7,165 bases of DNA from Proteiniphilum sp. UBA4977 (GCA_002398565.1 DGZP01000080.1:3238-10402), one strand, 5' to 3'. Shown: positions 1 to 5,964, numbered from the stretch's first letter. Made by a program: numbers and translations. The notes: generated by a model from the letters alone, not told the origin.

Positions 1-168
1 TATCGACTCAACGGCAAGCGAATATCGCAGGAATGGGCTGCTGATCTACAAAACCTTACCAACCATCGCAATATCTACAGCCAAGACTGGAATATGACCG
101 AAAGCAAGATGGAAACAGTTTACCAACAAGGATTTATGCCGATGATGACGTATCGAATACTTTTTTAG
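1..168 (+). CDS. TonB-dependent outer-membrane receptor, C-terminal fragment (5' end outside window)
   Basis: An open frame runs from the first base to a TAG at 166-168, giving 55 residues with no start codon, so the gene begins to the left of the window. The peptide contains the pattern W-x-A-D-L-Q-N-L-T-N-x-x-N-I-Y-S, then Y-Q-Q-G-F-x-P-M-x-x-Y-R-I-L-F, and ends in phenylalanine. This is how the last strands of Bacteroidota TonB-dependent receptors with a carboxypeptidase-regulatory-like N-terminal domain usually read. The terminal aromatic residue is the usual beta-barrel assembly signal. The protein would sit in the outer membrane and import a ligand using TonB energy; the ligand cannot be told from this piece. 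It converges on the DUF3224 gene with only 9 bp between the stop codons and no clear terminator hairpin. Confidence 0.8.
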   Translation, partial: YRLNGKRISQEWAADLQNLTNHRNIYSQDWNMTESKMETVYQQGFMPMMTYRILF

Positions 169-177
169 GGACGCTCT

Positions 178-588
178 TTAATTCAACTCCAAGAGTATGT
201 AGCTCTCCTCCTCTTCAAAAGCATAAGAGTATTGTCCTTTTTTATCGGTAAAATAACCCGTTCCACGTATTATTTTGCCGGGACATTCCAGTTGCCCCTT
301 GTCAAACAGACCCTGTTCGGAAGCAACAAAGGAGCATTTTTCTCCCTTATATTCGCCTTCAAAAACAAGGAAGCCCAGCACGTTTGCTGTGGAAAGATGT
401 CCGTCGTTTCTGTTCTCGTTTACATAGTCCAACAAATATTCTACGTACGCTTTTCCTTTCAGGTTGCCGGTCAACTCATATTCAACGTGCGCTTTTTTGA
501 CAGGAAACTGTTCTCTTTCTTCTTCAATCGCAGTTTCATCCCATCGGGTAACCGAAAATTTAATTTTTTCGTTTATTCTCTCATTCAT
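178..588 (-). CDS. DUF3224 family protein
   Basis: This 136-residue protein has no signal peptide and is predicted cytoplasmic. It follows the DUF3224 layout: an opening FSVTRWDE near residues 11-18, a middle section ending in GNLKGKAYVEYLL (41-53), then a strand-rich part with GFLVFEGEYKGEKCSF (72-87) and a G-x-G-T-G-Y turn near 109-112. About 130 residues is normal for the family, whose members form small beta-barrels resembling allene oxide cyclase and have no established reaction. The start is the ATG at 586-588. It lies 30 bp after the stop of the upstream lipoprotein gene on the same strand, so the two are probably co-transcribed. No good TAnnTTTG box lies between them. The C-terminus is strongly acidic (EEEES). 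The family call is by recognition of the motif order and is fairly firm; the function is unknown. Confidence 0.75.
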   Translation of the reverse strand: MNERINEKIKFSVTRWDETAIEEEREQFPVKKAHVEYELTGNLKGKAYVEYLLDYVNENRNDGHLSTANVLGFLVFEGEYKGEKCSFVASEQGLFDKGQLECPGKIIRGTGYFTDKKGQYSYAFEEEESYILLELN

Positions 589-618
589 ATTCAGAGTATT
601 TAAATTATGTGAGTTGAT

Positions 619-1566
619 TTATTTACGTAAGAAACGTAATTCCTTACCGAGGTCTTTTTGATCAAACTGTTTGTCCAAATAAGTACTTTTCAATGTAATT
701 TCTTTGGCGTTCATTATTTTTACATCGGTTTTCATTGCCAGTACTCCCCGGTAATAAAACTCAAGCGTTCCGCTGTTGTCGGTTTTTTTGACATACTTCC
801 ACAAGCCTTTGGGATTGTCTGTATTGCTTGTTGCCCGCATCCACTCGCCGGTTGTTCGGTTTTTAATATAGCTGCTTTGGTAAAACTCCAAGGTACCTTC
901 ACCCTTCAAATCATACACTTGCGTTACTTTGAGATAGCCGTCGTTTTCCAGTTCCGCTTCCCATCTGGCAACCATCGAGGAATGAAAATCTTCCTTTTTC
1001 AGGATAACAGAGCTCTTCACGCCGTTGGTGTACCAGAACCGTTCCAATACATCTCCGTTTTCATCGCCCAAGGCAAAGTCGCCGTGTAGTTTCCCATAGG
1101 AGTAGCCTCCGGTAAGTCTTGTCTTACCGTTTTTCTGTACCCACATGGCCAGTCCGTCAAAGATATAATGGGTATACCCTTCCAGTTCGCTGGCGTTGGC
1201 CGAGAAGTAAAGCTTATCATCCTTTACATCATAATAATGATAAATGTAGTTGATGATGGGGGTATCTTTAAAATACTGCTTGTCTTTCCAGTAATCATAC
1301 GTTACGGCATCGTTGGGAACCAGCTGCTTTCCCAAGAGCTGTTTCTTCAAATAGAAACTCGCCTTGTCTTTACTGGCGGACTTCAAATTCGCATCCAGAT
1401 ACACCCTTTCGGCATCCGGATAAGTACCTTCCGAAGCGAGGCTCATGTTGATGCCGTTTTCTTTTGGATTTGTGTCTTGAGGATCATCTCCCAAATTGTC
1501 TTTCGCGCAGGAATAAGTAGAAATAGCAATAATCAATAGCGCAAATGCGATTTTTTTAAATTGCAT
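619..1566 (-). CDS. lipoprotein with MORN-like (YwqK-like) sequence
   Basis: The protein is 315 residues from the ATG at 1564-1566. A longer in-frame start at 1659 exists, but this one places a typical lipoprotein signal right at the N-terminus: MQFKK, a hydrophobic stretch at 7-15, and Cys20 in the loose lipobox TYSC. Residues after Cys20 (AKDNLGDD) are acidic, resembling the surface-export signals of Bacteroidota lipoproteins, so it may face outward; this is inference. Residues 147-183 (NGK, GGYSYGKLHGDF, then a W-Y-x-N-G turn) and 253-275 (KGLWKY, LEFYYRGVLAM) read like degenerate MORN_2/YwqK repeats: short Gly/Tyr beta-hairpins of unknown binding role. The middle is rich in Tyr, Asp and Lys. 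A one-mismatch -7 box (TATGTTTA, plus 1587-1594) lies about 20 bp upstream. The DUF3224 gene follows after 30 bp. The specific function is not recognised. Confidence 0.75.
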   Translation of the reverse strand: MQFKKIAFALLIIAISTYSCAKDNLGDDPQDTNPKENGINMSLASEGTYPDAERVYLDANLKSASKDKASFYLKKQLLGKQLVPNDAVTYDYWKDKQYFKDTPIINYIYHYYDVKDDKLYFSANASELEGYTHYIFDGLAMWVQKNGKTRLTGGYSYGKLHGDFALGDENGDVLERFWYTNGVKSSVILKKEDFHSSMVARWEAELENDGYLKVTQVYDLKGEGTLEFYQSSYIKNRTTGEWMRATSNTDNPKGLWKYVKKTDNSGTLEFYYRGVLAMKTDVKIMNAKEITLKSTYLDKQFDQKDLGKELRFLRK

Positions 1567-2063
1567 AACTGATTCTTTTTTGCTGTTAAACATAAATCGG
1601 AATAGTCCTTCTAGCTGTGAATTTGAAACTTTTTCCGTCTCCTTTAACAACACCTCCAAATGAAAAGTTTATTAAAAATATGGAGTTGGTAGTAAAGAAT
1701 TTATAAACAGATGGGGCTGACTTTTTATTCTTGCTTTTGGAGGGTTCACCCGATTGGGATAATGAGTCTTTGCCGAAGAAGATTCCTCTCCTTCGTGCCG
1801 TTTTTGTCACAACAAATTCCTGCTGCCTGGATGTGTGTCTTTAAAGTTATTTACTTACGCGCTTTAATGGCAATCTTTGCCAGTTGCAAGGCTGTTTCTT
1901 CAATATTTTTTATCCGTTTTTCTATATTCATTGTGTTTCAAATTAAAAAATGCACCTGCGAAGTTTTCATCGATACCGTATAACACTTGTTTTCGTCTTC
2001 GACATGTACAAATTACGGATCGTCACGGGCAATAGCTATTCAGCTCCCTGCAAGAAGTAACAA
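1567..2063. other. gene-poor intergenic stretch
   Basis: About 500 bp lie between the MORN-like lipoprotein gene and the terminator of the NlpE gene. Longer open frames here (minus 1586-1810, plus 1711-1983, plus from 1987) lack a recognisable domain, a promoter box or a plausible start context. They look like chance frames. The one item worth listing is the 26-codon ORF at 1851-1931, given separately. The part nearest 1567-1600 should contain the promoter of the leftward lipoprotein gene. No tRNA, transposon end or CRISPR repeat is visible. Confidence 0.5.
1851..1931 (-). CDS. possible 26-residue small protein (doubtful)
   Basis: A short frame runs from ATG (1929-1931) to TAA (1851-1853), with an in-frame TGA just upstream at 1938-1940, so it cannot be part of a longer protein on that side. 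The peptide starts MNIEKRIKNIEE and ends AKIAIKARK. It has evenly spaced Ile/Leu and many Lys/Glu, consistent with one charged amphipathic helix. The sequence TTAATTTG, one mismatch from the TAnnTTTG -7 box, lies about 7 bp upstream of the start, and the region is A-rich as is usual before Bacteroidota starts. It could be a small expressed peptide, the remnant of a decayed gene, or chance. No family is recognised. Confidence 0.22.
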   Translation of the reverse strand: MNIEKRIKNIEETALQLAKIAIKARK

Positions 2064-2103
2064 AAACAAAAGCCGAAGCCCCGAAAGGTTCCGGCTTTTG
2101 TTT
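2064..2103 (-). terminator. intrinsic terminator of the NlpE-like gene
   Basis: A perfect 12-bp inverted repeat (2064-2075 with 2092-2103; core AAAAGCCG/CGGCTTTT) encloses a 16-base loop. Read on the minus strand, the stem begins 16 bp after the stop of the NlpE-like gene, and its 3' arm runs into a T-rich tract (TTTTGTTTTTG). This is a typical Rho-independent terminator. The plus-strand tract is shorter, so some action in the other direction is possible, but no plus-strand gene needs it. Confidence 0.85.
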
Positions 2104-2119
2104 GCCATACCGGTGGTAA

Positions 2120-2560
2120 TTATTTCTTTGTCAAGATATATTTGTCAGCCAATACGCCTTCGGCCATTGTACCGGTTGAATCGGTCAAGGCAACTTTACC
2201 TTCAAGGATCTTATAGTAGGTTTTGTCGCCTGACGACGGAGTGATAAGAGTGACCAGGCCGTTTTCAACAGTATATGTTCCGCTTTCAGCAAACTTGCCG
2301 TCTTTTTTGTCAAGATATTCCTGGCTCAGGTCATAGGTAGTGTCGCCTTTCAGCGTCAAAACTGTTTTAATGCCACTGCAATCAGCACAAGGAAGGGTTC
2401 CCTCGTAGGTTCCGTAATAATTTGCCGCCGGAGCTGTTTCTTCTACTGAAACTGCCACCGTATCGGTGTCTTGAGTATTGTTGTTTGCTTGTTTACCTGT
2501 GCAGCTTGTGGTGGTGAGAAGGGCTAATGCGAACATAGCCGCCAAACTGAATTGTTTCAT
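2120..2560 (-). CDS. NlpE-like lipoprotein (NlpE N-terminal domain, CxxC)
   Basis: The 146-residue protein has a lipoprotein signal: MKQF, a hydrophobic Ala/Leu segment, and Cys20 in TTSC. A Thr/Gln/Asn/Asp-rich linker (21-46) precedes one domain at about 48-145. That domain opens YYGTYEGTLPCADCSGI (48-64) and continues with LTLKGDTTYDLSQEY (69-82) and GTYTVENGLVTL (94-105). This matches the N-terminal NlpE domain, a small beta-barrel with a conserved CxxC (Cys58, Cys61). E. coli NlpE is an outer-membrane lipoprotein tied to copper handling, surface sensing and Cpx activation. Here only that domain is present; the C-terminal OB-fold domain of E. coli NlpE is missing, as in many Bacteroidota homologues. 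A perfect -7 box lies upstream and a strong terminator downstream, so it appears to be a one-gene unit. A metal or redox role is inferred from the CxxC only. Confidence 0.85.
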   Translation of the reverse strand: MKQFSLAAMFALALLTTTSCTGKQANNNTQDTDTVAVSVEETAPAANYYGTYEGTLPCADCSGIKTVLTLKGDTTYDLSQEYLDKKDGKFAESGTYTVENGLVTLITPSSGDKTYYKILEGKVALTDSTGTMAEGVLADKYILTKK

Positions 2561-2604
2561 GATTTTTTCTAATTTATATTTAACTTTCTGTTGAAATTGA
2601 ATTA

Positions 2605-2612
2605 CAAAGGTA
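2605..2612 (-). promoter_or_regulatory. -7 box of the NlpE-like gene promoter
   Basis: On the minus strand the sequence reads TACCTTTG, a full match to the Bacteroidota -7 consensus TAnnTTTG, about 44 bp upstream of the NlpE-like ATG. At the expected distance for the -33 element (19-21 bp further up) there is no clear TTTG, only a weak ATTCG. The predicted leader would be roughly 40 bases. Confidence 0.6.
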
Positions 2613-2956
2613 GAGCAAAATTATTGCGCGGCGAATGAGAATGCAGATAAATTATCTTAATAAATGCATTTGTTGCGAAGATATATCATGTTTAATATGC
2701 TTTAAATAAAACAGTTGTCTCTCGTTTGAACGTTTCTTTGCGTTGGCTTTCCATGTTGTCTATCTCTACAGCTTGGTGCAAATTTATAATCCGTGCGTTA
2801 TGCCTACGGCACACACCGGTTAAAAATCGGCGTGAGCGGGGAGTATCTTACTCAACTTCCCAAGTTCCTGTCAATTCTGGAATATCCGGTCTTGCGTCAA
2901 GATTTTTTCCCGACAACTCCATCAAACAGGAGAAATATGCCTTCAGGCCCCCTCGT
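2613..2956. other. gene-free region with palindromes
   Basis: This stretch lies between the NlpE promoter and the end of the coiled-coil lipoprotein gene. The only minus-strand frame noted is 24 codons (2848-2922), with no family resemblance. The plus frame from 2726 runs into the antisense of the lipoprotein gene and is not credible. The region contains the AT-core palindromes and two-hairpin repeat listed at 2778-2853, plus a second TAnnTTTG match on the minus strand (TAAATTTG, 2779-2786) that overlaps one palindrome and has no gene behind it. A GCCT-GA-AGGC mini-hairpin just after the lipoprotein stop (about 2939-2948) is too small to call a terminator. Confidence 0.5.
2778..2853 (+). repeat. 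REP-like palindromic element, copy 1 (two hairpins and a GAGCGGGGAG linker)
   Basis: In order: an imperfect AT-core palindrome (2778-2796, GCAAATTTATAATCCGTGC); a hairpin CCGGTT-AAA-AATCGG (2816-2830, one G-U pair) extended by CAC/GTG across one mismatch (2812-2834); the linker GAGCGGGGAG (2834-2843); and a second hairpin GAGTA-TCT-TACTC (2841-2853). The order hairpin, GAGCGGGG(G)AG, hairpin recurs at 6004-6047 on the same strand, which argues for a dispersed repeat rather than chance. It resembles REP sequences, but no transposase is present in the window. Confidence 0.5.
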
Positions 2957-3472
2957 TTAATTATTTCCCCCTTCTTTCTTTTCTTTTTCGGCCTTTATTC
3001 GTTCTTTTTCAATGGCGATTCTCTCTTGCTCGGCTGCGGCTCTCGCTTTCTCGGCATCAATTTGTTCTTTTATGAGTCGCCGTTCCCTGTTTCTTTCCAG
3101 TTGTAGTTGATAGTCCGCATCATCTTCCTGAAACTGGCTGACGAGCTTTCCGTTTTTAAAAAGAAAAATACTGTTTATGGCGCGTTCTTCACCCTGAGTG
3201 AAAGTTGTTCCGCCATGCTCAATTTTTTCGCGATAGATAAGTTCTTCGCAATAAGCATTATCTTCGTCATAAAACACATTTTGCCGGAAAGGTGCGCCGT
3301 AAATGCCAACAAACTGATCTTTGTCCATTCCCAGGCCAGGCGGATCCGTAACAAACCGGCTGGCATATGGTGAACGCCAAGCCGCGCAGGAAGTCATCAA
3401 CAGAAGCAACGCCACAAAAGGAAGAAGTTTATATTGCGCTATCTTAATATTTGAAGATTTCAATTTACTCAT
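2957..3472 (-). CDS. SmpA/OmlA-like lipoprotein with C-terminal coiled coil
   Basis: The 171-residue protein has a basic N-terminus, a hydrophobic segment at about 16-26 and a clear lipobox LMTSC with Cys29. Residues 42-115 suggest a small two-layer BamE/SmpA-type fold: GLGMDKDQFVGIYGAPFRQN (47-66) looks like the 'Gmt..qv...lG.P' helix-turn of that superfamily, followed by two strands ending IFLFKNGKLVSQF (102-114). From about 118 to the end the chain is almost entirely Glu, Arg, Lys, Ala and Gln in coiled-coil spacing, with runs such as EQERIAIEKERIKAEKEK. In the cell it would be a lipid-anchored periplasmic or surface protein, with the coiled coil projecting or binding a partner. BamE proper belongs to the outer-membrane assembly machine, but the resemblance is too thin to assign that role. 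It lies 128 bp after the SIMPL gene on the same strand, possibly as the last gene of the MACPF cluster. Confidence 0.75.
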   Translation of the reverse strand: MSKLKSSNIKIAQYKLLPFVALLLLMTSCAAWRSPYASRFVTDPPGLGMDKDQFVGIYGAPFRQNVFYDEDNAYCEELIYREKIEHGGTTFTQGEERAINSIFLFKNGKLVSQFQEDDADYQLQLERNRERRLIKEQIDAEKARAAAEQERIAIEKERIKAEKEKKEGGNN

Positions 3473-3551
3473 TGTAATAATTAATTTAAAAAAGTGAGCT
3501 ATTATTAACGCATGGTGAAGTTAGAAGTCTTTACCCACACTCCTGGCGCAA

Positions 3552-3599
3552 GCTGCAAGATTACTCCAATTGAAAGAGTCTGACTCGCTATCTTGCTGC
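3552..3599 (-). repeat. long inverted repeat between the SIMPL and lipoprotein genes
   Basis: GCTGCAAGAT (3552-3561) and ATCTTGCTGC (3590-3599) pair at nine of ten positions, with one T-T mismatch. The 28-base interval contains its own small hairpin, GAGT-CTG-ACTC. The structure starts immediately after the SIMPL stop codon. No T-run follows it on the minus strand, so it is not a standard intrinsic terminator. It may be an mRNA-stabilising or processing structure between two co-transcribed genes, or chance. Confidence 0.35.
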
Positions 3600-3600
3600 C

Positions 3601-4305
3601 TTACTTCAATTCAAACCGGCAAAGAATGGTATATTGCAGTTTGATGGTCTCGAAATCCAGTGAAGCCACTTTGTCTTTCATGCCGGTATCGAACGAACCG
3701 GTAGACTGATTGAGGGCTATGTTGGAATATTGCGGAGCAAATCCTCCAAAATCAACTTCCTGCACATACAGGGCTTTGCCTGCAGTTTGTCCGATGGCTT
3801 GCGCCAGTTCCTGCGCTTTTTCTTTAGCCACTTTAATGGCGTTTACTTTTACCTGTCGGCGAAATTTTTCGATTTCGCTGTGGTCAACCCTGTCTATCGA
3901 TACGTTGGCGATGTCAATTTTTTCAAGCGCCAACAACACTTTGCCCGCAGTGACGCCATCGTGTACCAAAAGTTCGTATTTTTTGGACAACAGAATGTCG
4001 TTTTGCGAAAAAATCTTTCTTCTGAAATTACTGAAAGCATCTTTTATCCGGAGATCTTTTTGGGTATCGATGCCCAAGTCTTGCAATGCTTCAATCATGC
4101 GTTGTTCCTGCACCTGGAGCGATACTTTGTTCTTTGTGTCGCTTTCGTTCAACTGTATTTGCAGATAAATTTCGTTGGGGATAACTTCCATTTCAGCTTT
4201 TCCGGTTACCTCCATGTAAGGCTGGTCGATAAAATTCTTTTCGCCCTGCTGTGCCCATCCTGCTGTGGAGAGCAGCAACATCAATACTGGTAAAATTCTT
4301 TTCAT
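3601..4305 (-). CDS. SIMPL (DUF541, YggE-like) exported protein
   Basis: The protein is 234 residues from the ATG at 4303-4305. An in-frame upstream start at 4440 would overlap the MACPF gene and add 45 residues ahead of the signal peptide, so it was rejected. MKRILPVLMLLLSTAGWAQQ is a type I signal peptide with likely cleavage after Ala18. The mature part fits the SIMPL domain: MEVTGKAEMEVIPNEIYLQI (31-50) is its usual opening strand pair, then a helix (about 60-77), GID (78-80), strands around FRRKIFSQ (94-101) and KKYELLVHD (108-116), a long Lys/Ala helix (KVNAIKVAKEKAQELAQAIG, 153-172), and a final strand ending in CRFELK. Length is normal for the family. SIMPL proteins act in the periplasm or outer membrane; E. 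coli YggE is linked to oxidative-stress tolerance and others assemble into rings, but no reaction is settled. It starts 11 bp after the MACPF stop, which strongly suggests one transcript. Confidence 0.85.
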   Translation of the reverse strand: MKRILPVLMLLLSTAGWAQQGEKNFIDQPYMEVTGKAEMEVIPNEIYLQIQLNESDTKNKVSLQVQEQRMIEALQDLGIDTQKDLRIKDAFSNFRRKIFSQNDILLSKKYELLVHDGVTAGKVLLALEKIDIANVSIDRVDHSEIEKFRRQVKVNAIKVAKEKAQELAQAIGQTAGKALYVQEVDFGGFAPQYSNIALNQSTGSFDTGMKDKVASLDFETIKLQYTILCRFELK

Positions 4306-4316
4306 ATTCGCTGTAT

Positions 4317-5780
4317 TTATTTTCCTGTATAAAACTCCTTTCCGGTTAATTTCCATCTGTTTTTCTCGCCATACGCTTCTTTTTTCTCGGAGGTGTAGGC
4401 GTAATCCTGCCCGTTCCAAATTTCGTACAGAACATTGCACTCATTACCGCTATATTCTTTATACACGTAGCCGAAAATTCCTTTGTATGCCATTGCTTTA
4501 TTATCGTTTTTCGGATTTTCTTCGGTAGATAAACGATCGTTTTTTCCATCGGAGAATAAATAGAGTGGTATTGTTTTGTCTTGAGGTTTTAAAAACACAC
4601 TCGCTATCACACCCTCACAGGTGTATTCCTTTCCGGCTTTTTCTTTAAACTCTTCAAAGGAAGTAAAGTAGCGGTGATGCTTTCCGCTCCATGCCTGAAT
4701 GATGGGAGCCGTTTGCAACACTTTCAGTTGGTTTTCTTTTATATGAGCCGACACGGCGTCTTTCACCTGTTGTTTTTTTACAGGGTCGGCTATGAGTTCG
4801 TAGATCGGCAACAAGCCATCTCCTTTGAGCGTAACCAATGTCCAGTTAGCCGGATTTTTCGATTTGTGCCAGGCCGTGATGTTCATCGGGTCGCCAATAA
4901 CTTCATTGGGAAGGAGCTGAAGGCGGGGCAAAGCGGAAAAATCGCCTCCGGCAAATTCCACAAGAATGGCTCCACCGAAGTTTTTGTCTGCTTTCTTTTT
5001 ATCAAACCCGATCTGTACATTCTCTTGTTTATAGATGGTATTTGCACGCGCCGTCATTCCCTCATCGGCATACAAGATGGCTTGTTCCTTGTCTGTGGCT
5101 ACTATGGGACAATACAGTTGCCGGATTCCATAGCCCACATAAACCTGCGTGAGCACATGGGTACCGTATAATTCTATCAGCGAACGGGGTGTGCCGTGCT
5201 CTATCTCTTCTATGAAATGACCAGTCAGATAACGCATCATATGGGCAGGCTTCATGGGTACGAGTTGGCTGCGCATTTCCTCGAACTTGCCATGCGCAGC
5301 AACGAATGTATATTGCGTGGAATAATCGTACGGATTTTTGAAAAACAATTCGTTGCCCGTGAAGGTACCTGTAAAAAGGAGGTCGTCTTTATTTTCGAGG
5401 GGCATGGTAAAATCGTTTTTCTTCATGATGGATCGCAAAAACTCTTCGGCATTTTCTCCTTCGTAAGATTCGCCATAATTACCCAACAATCTTATGCTGG
5501 ATATTTCATCTTCCGGTATTTTATCTACATCTAAGATTTGAGATTTAACCGAGCGGTTATCCAAAAAACTTCCCATCACATCATAACCGGCTCCTAAATA
5601 GTCTGTACGTGTGCCGGAAGTTCCCATAATCATTATCTTTCCTTGAGGAATAGCAGGGCTCAGGTAGGTATCCAGACCTTGAGCCGGCTTGTCGGGATCA
5701 ATGGGTCCGTCTCCAATCCTGTCGCATGCAGTCAAGACGATGGAGAGAAAGGAGATTAGAAAGAAAAATGGTTTTCGCAT
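4317..5780 (-). CDS. MACPF (membrane attack complex/perforin) domain lipoprotein
   Basis: The protein is 487 residues from the ATG at 5778-5780. A start at 5858 is open but would put 26 residues before the signal and lies upstream of the -7 box. The lipobox is canonical, LTAC with Cys19, followed by an acidic linker DRIGDGPIDPD. The MACPF domain covers roughly 55-330. It opens with GAGYDVMGSF (63-72) and carries the signature YGTHVLTQVYVGYG (205-218), that is Y-G-T-H, six spacer residues, then G-Y-G where G-G is usual. Charged and hydrophobic stretches at about 104-170 and 229-265 could be the two helical clusters that unfurl into membrane hairpins. The C-terminal part (about 370-487; SFEEFKEK, then GVIASVFLK and GIFGYVYKEY) is a separate strand-rich domain, as in other Bacteroidales MACPF proteins. 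Some relatives (BSAPs) kill related strains; others have no known activity. It leads the putative operon with the SIMPL gene. Toxin, adhesion and defence roles are all open. Confidence 0.88.
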   Translation of the reverse strand: MRKPFFFLISFLSIVLTACDRIGDGPIDPDKPAQGLDTYLSPAIPQGKIMIMGTSGTRTDYLGAGYDVMGSFLDNRSVKSQILDVDKIPEDEISSIRLLGNYGESYEGENAEEFLRSIMKKNDFTMPLENKDDLLFTGTFTGNELFFKNPYDYSTQYTFVAAHGKFEEMRSQLVPMKPAHMMRYLTGHFIEEIEHGTPRSLIELYGTHVLTQVYVGYGIRQLYCPIVATDKEQAILYADEGMTARANTIYKQENVQIGFDKKKADKNFGGAILVEFAGGDFSALPRLQLLPNEVIGDPMNITAWHKSKNPANWTLVTLKGDGLLPIYELIADPVKKQQVKDAVSAHIKENQLKVLQTAPIIQAWSGKHHRYFTSFEEFKEKAGKEYTCEGVIASVFLKPQDKTIPLYLFSDGKNDRLSTEENPKNDNKAMAYKGIFGYVYKEYSGNECNVLYEIWNGQDYAYTSEKKEAYGEKNRWKLTGKEFYTGK

Positions 5781-5807
5781 ACTATTCTTTGTTAGATTTG
5801 TTGTTTG

Positions 5808-5815
5808 CAAACTTA
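5808..5815 (-). promoter_or_regulatory. -7 box of the MACPF-SIMPL operon promoter
   Basis: The minus strand reads TAAGTTTG, a perfect TAnnTTTG match, 27 bp upstream of the MACPF ATG. No TTTG is seen at the -33 distance, so the promoter may be weak or activator-dependent. The predicted leader is about 20-25 bases and A-rich, without a Shine-Dalgarno sequence. This box supports the 5780 start over the longer frame beginning at 5858. Confidence 0.55.
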
Positions 5816-5877
5816 CATAAAACCTTTGTGATTTTATCCGCCTCCCTATAAAAATCAAGGCCGCAACTGTTTCCAGT

Positions 5878-5897
5878 TACCGATTTTATAACCGGTT
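5878..5897. repeat. 20-bp direct repeat, copy 1 (imperfect palindrome)
   Basis: TACCGATTTTATAACCGGTT occurs here and, identically, 67 bp to the right. Read on the minus strand the core CCGGTT-ATAA-AATCGG forms a 6-bp stem with one G-U pair and a 4-base loop. The same stem type appears at 2816-2830, on the opposite strand. It could be a protein-binding operator pair upstream of the MACPF promoter or part of a dispersed palindromic repeat family. Confidence 0.7.
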
Positions 5898-5944
5898 TTT
5901 GCTGTAGAAGAGGAGATCGGACGAAAAGCCATACTGTGCCCTGC

Positions 5945-5964
5945 TACCGATTTTATAACCGGTT
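5945..5964. repeat. 20-bp direct repeat, copy 2
   Basis: This is an exact 20-base copy of the sequence at 5878-5897, with 47 unrelated bases between the two. Identity stops on both sides of the 20 bases, so the unit is short and well bounded. Confidence 0.7.

Noticed and set aside
1586..1810. 74-codon minus-strand ORF overlapping the lipoprotein upstream region
   Set aside because: Low-complexity basic and serine-rich peptide without a recognisable domain. It would overlap the promoter of the lipoprotein gene, and no -7 box lies in front of it.
2779..2786. Second perfect TAnnTTTG match on the minus strand
   Set aside because: It is the arm of an AT-core palindrome and no gene lies at a suitable distance behind it.
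2848..2922. 24-codon minus ORF between the NlpE and coiled-coil lipoprotein genes
   Set aside because: Short, ends inside the second hairpin of the repeat, with no supporting promoter or family.
4317..5780. Naming the MACPF protein a BSAP toxin
   Set aside because: Only some Bacteroidales MACPF proteins kill. No linked alternative receptor or glycosyltransferase gene, the usual sign of BSAP resistance exchange, is visible here.
5878..5964. CRISPR-like direct repeat pair
   Set aside because: Only two 20-base units with a 47-base interval, no third repeat, no cas genes.
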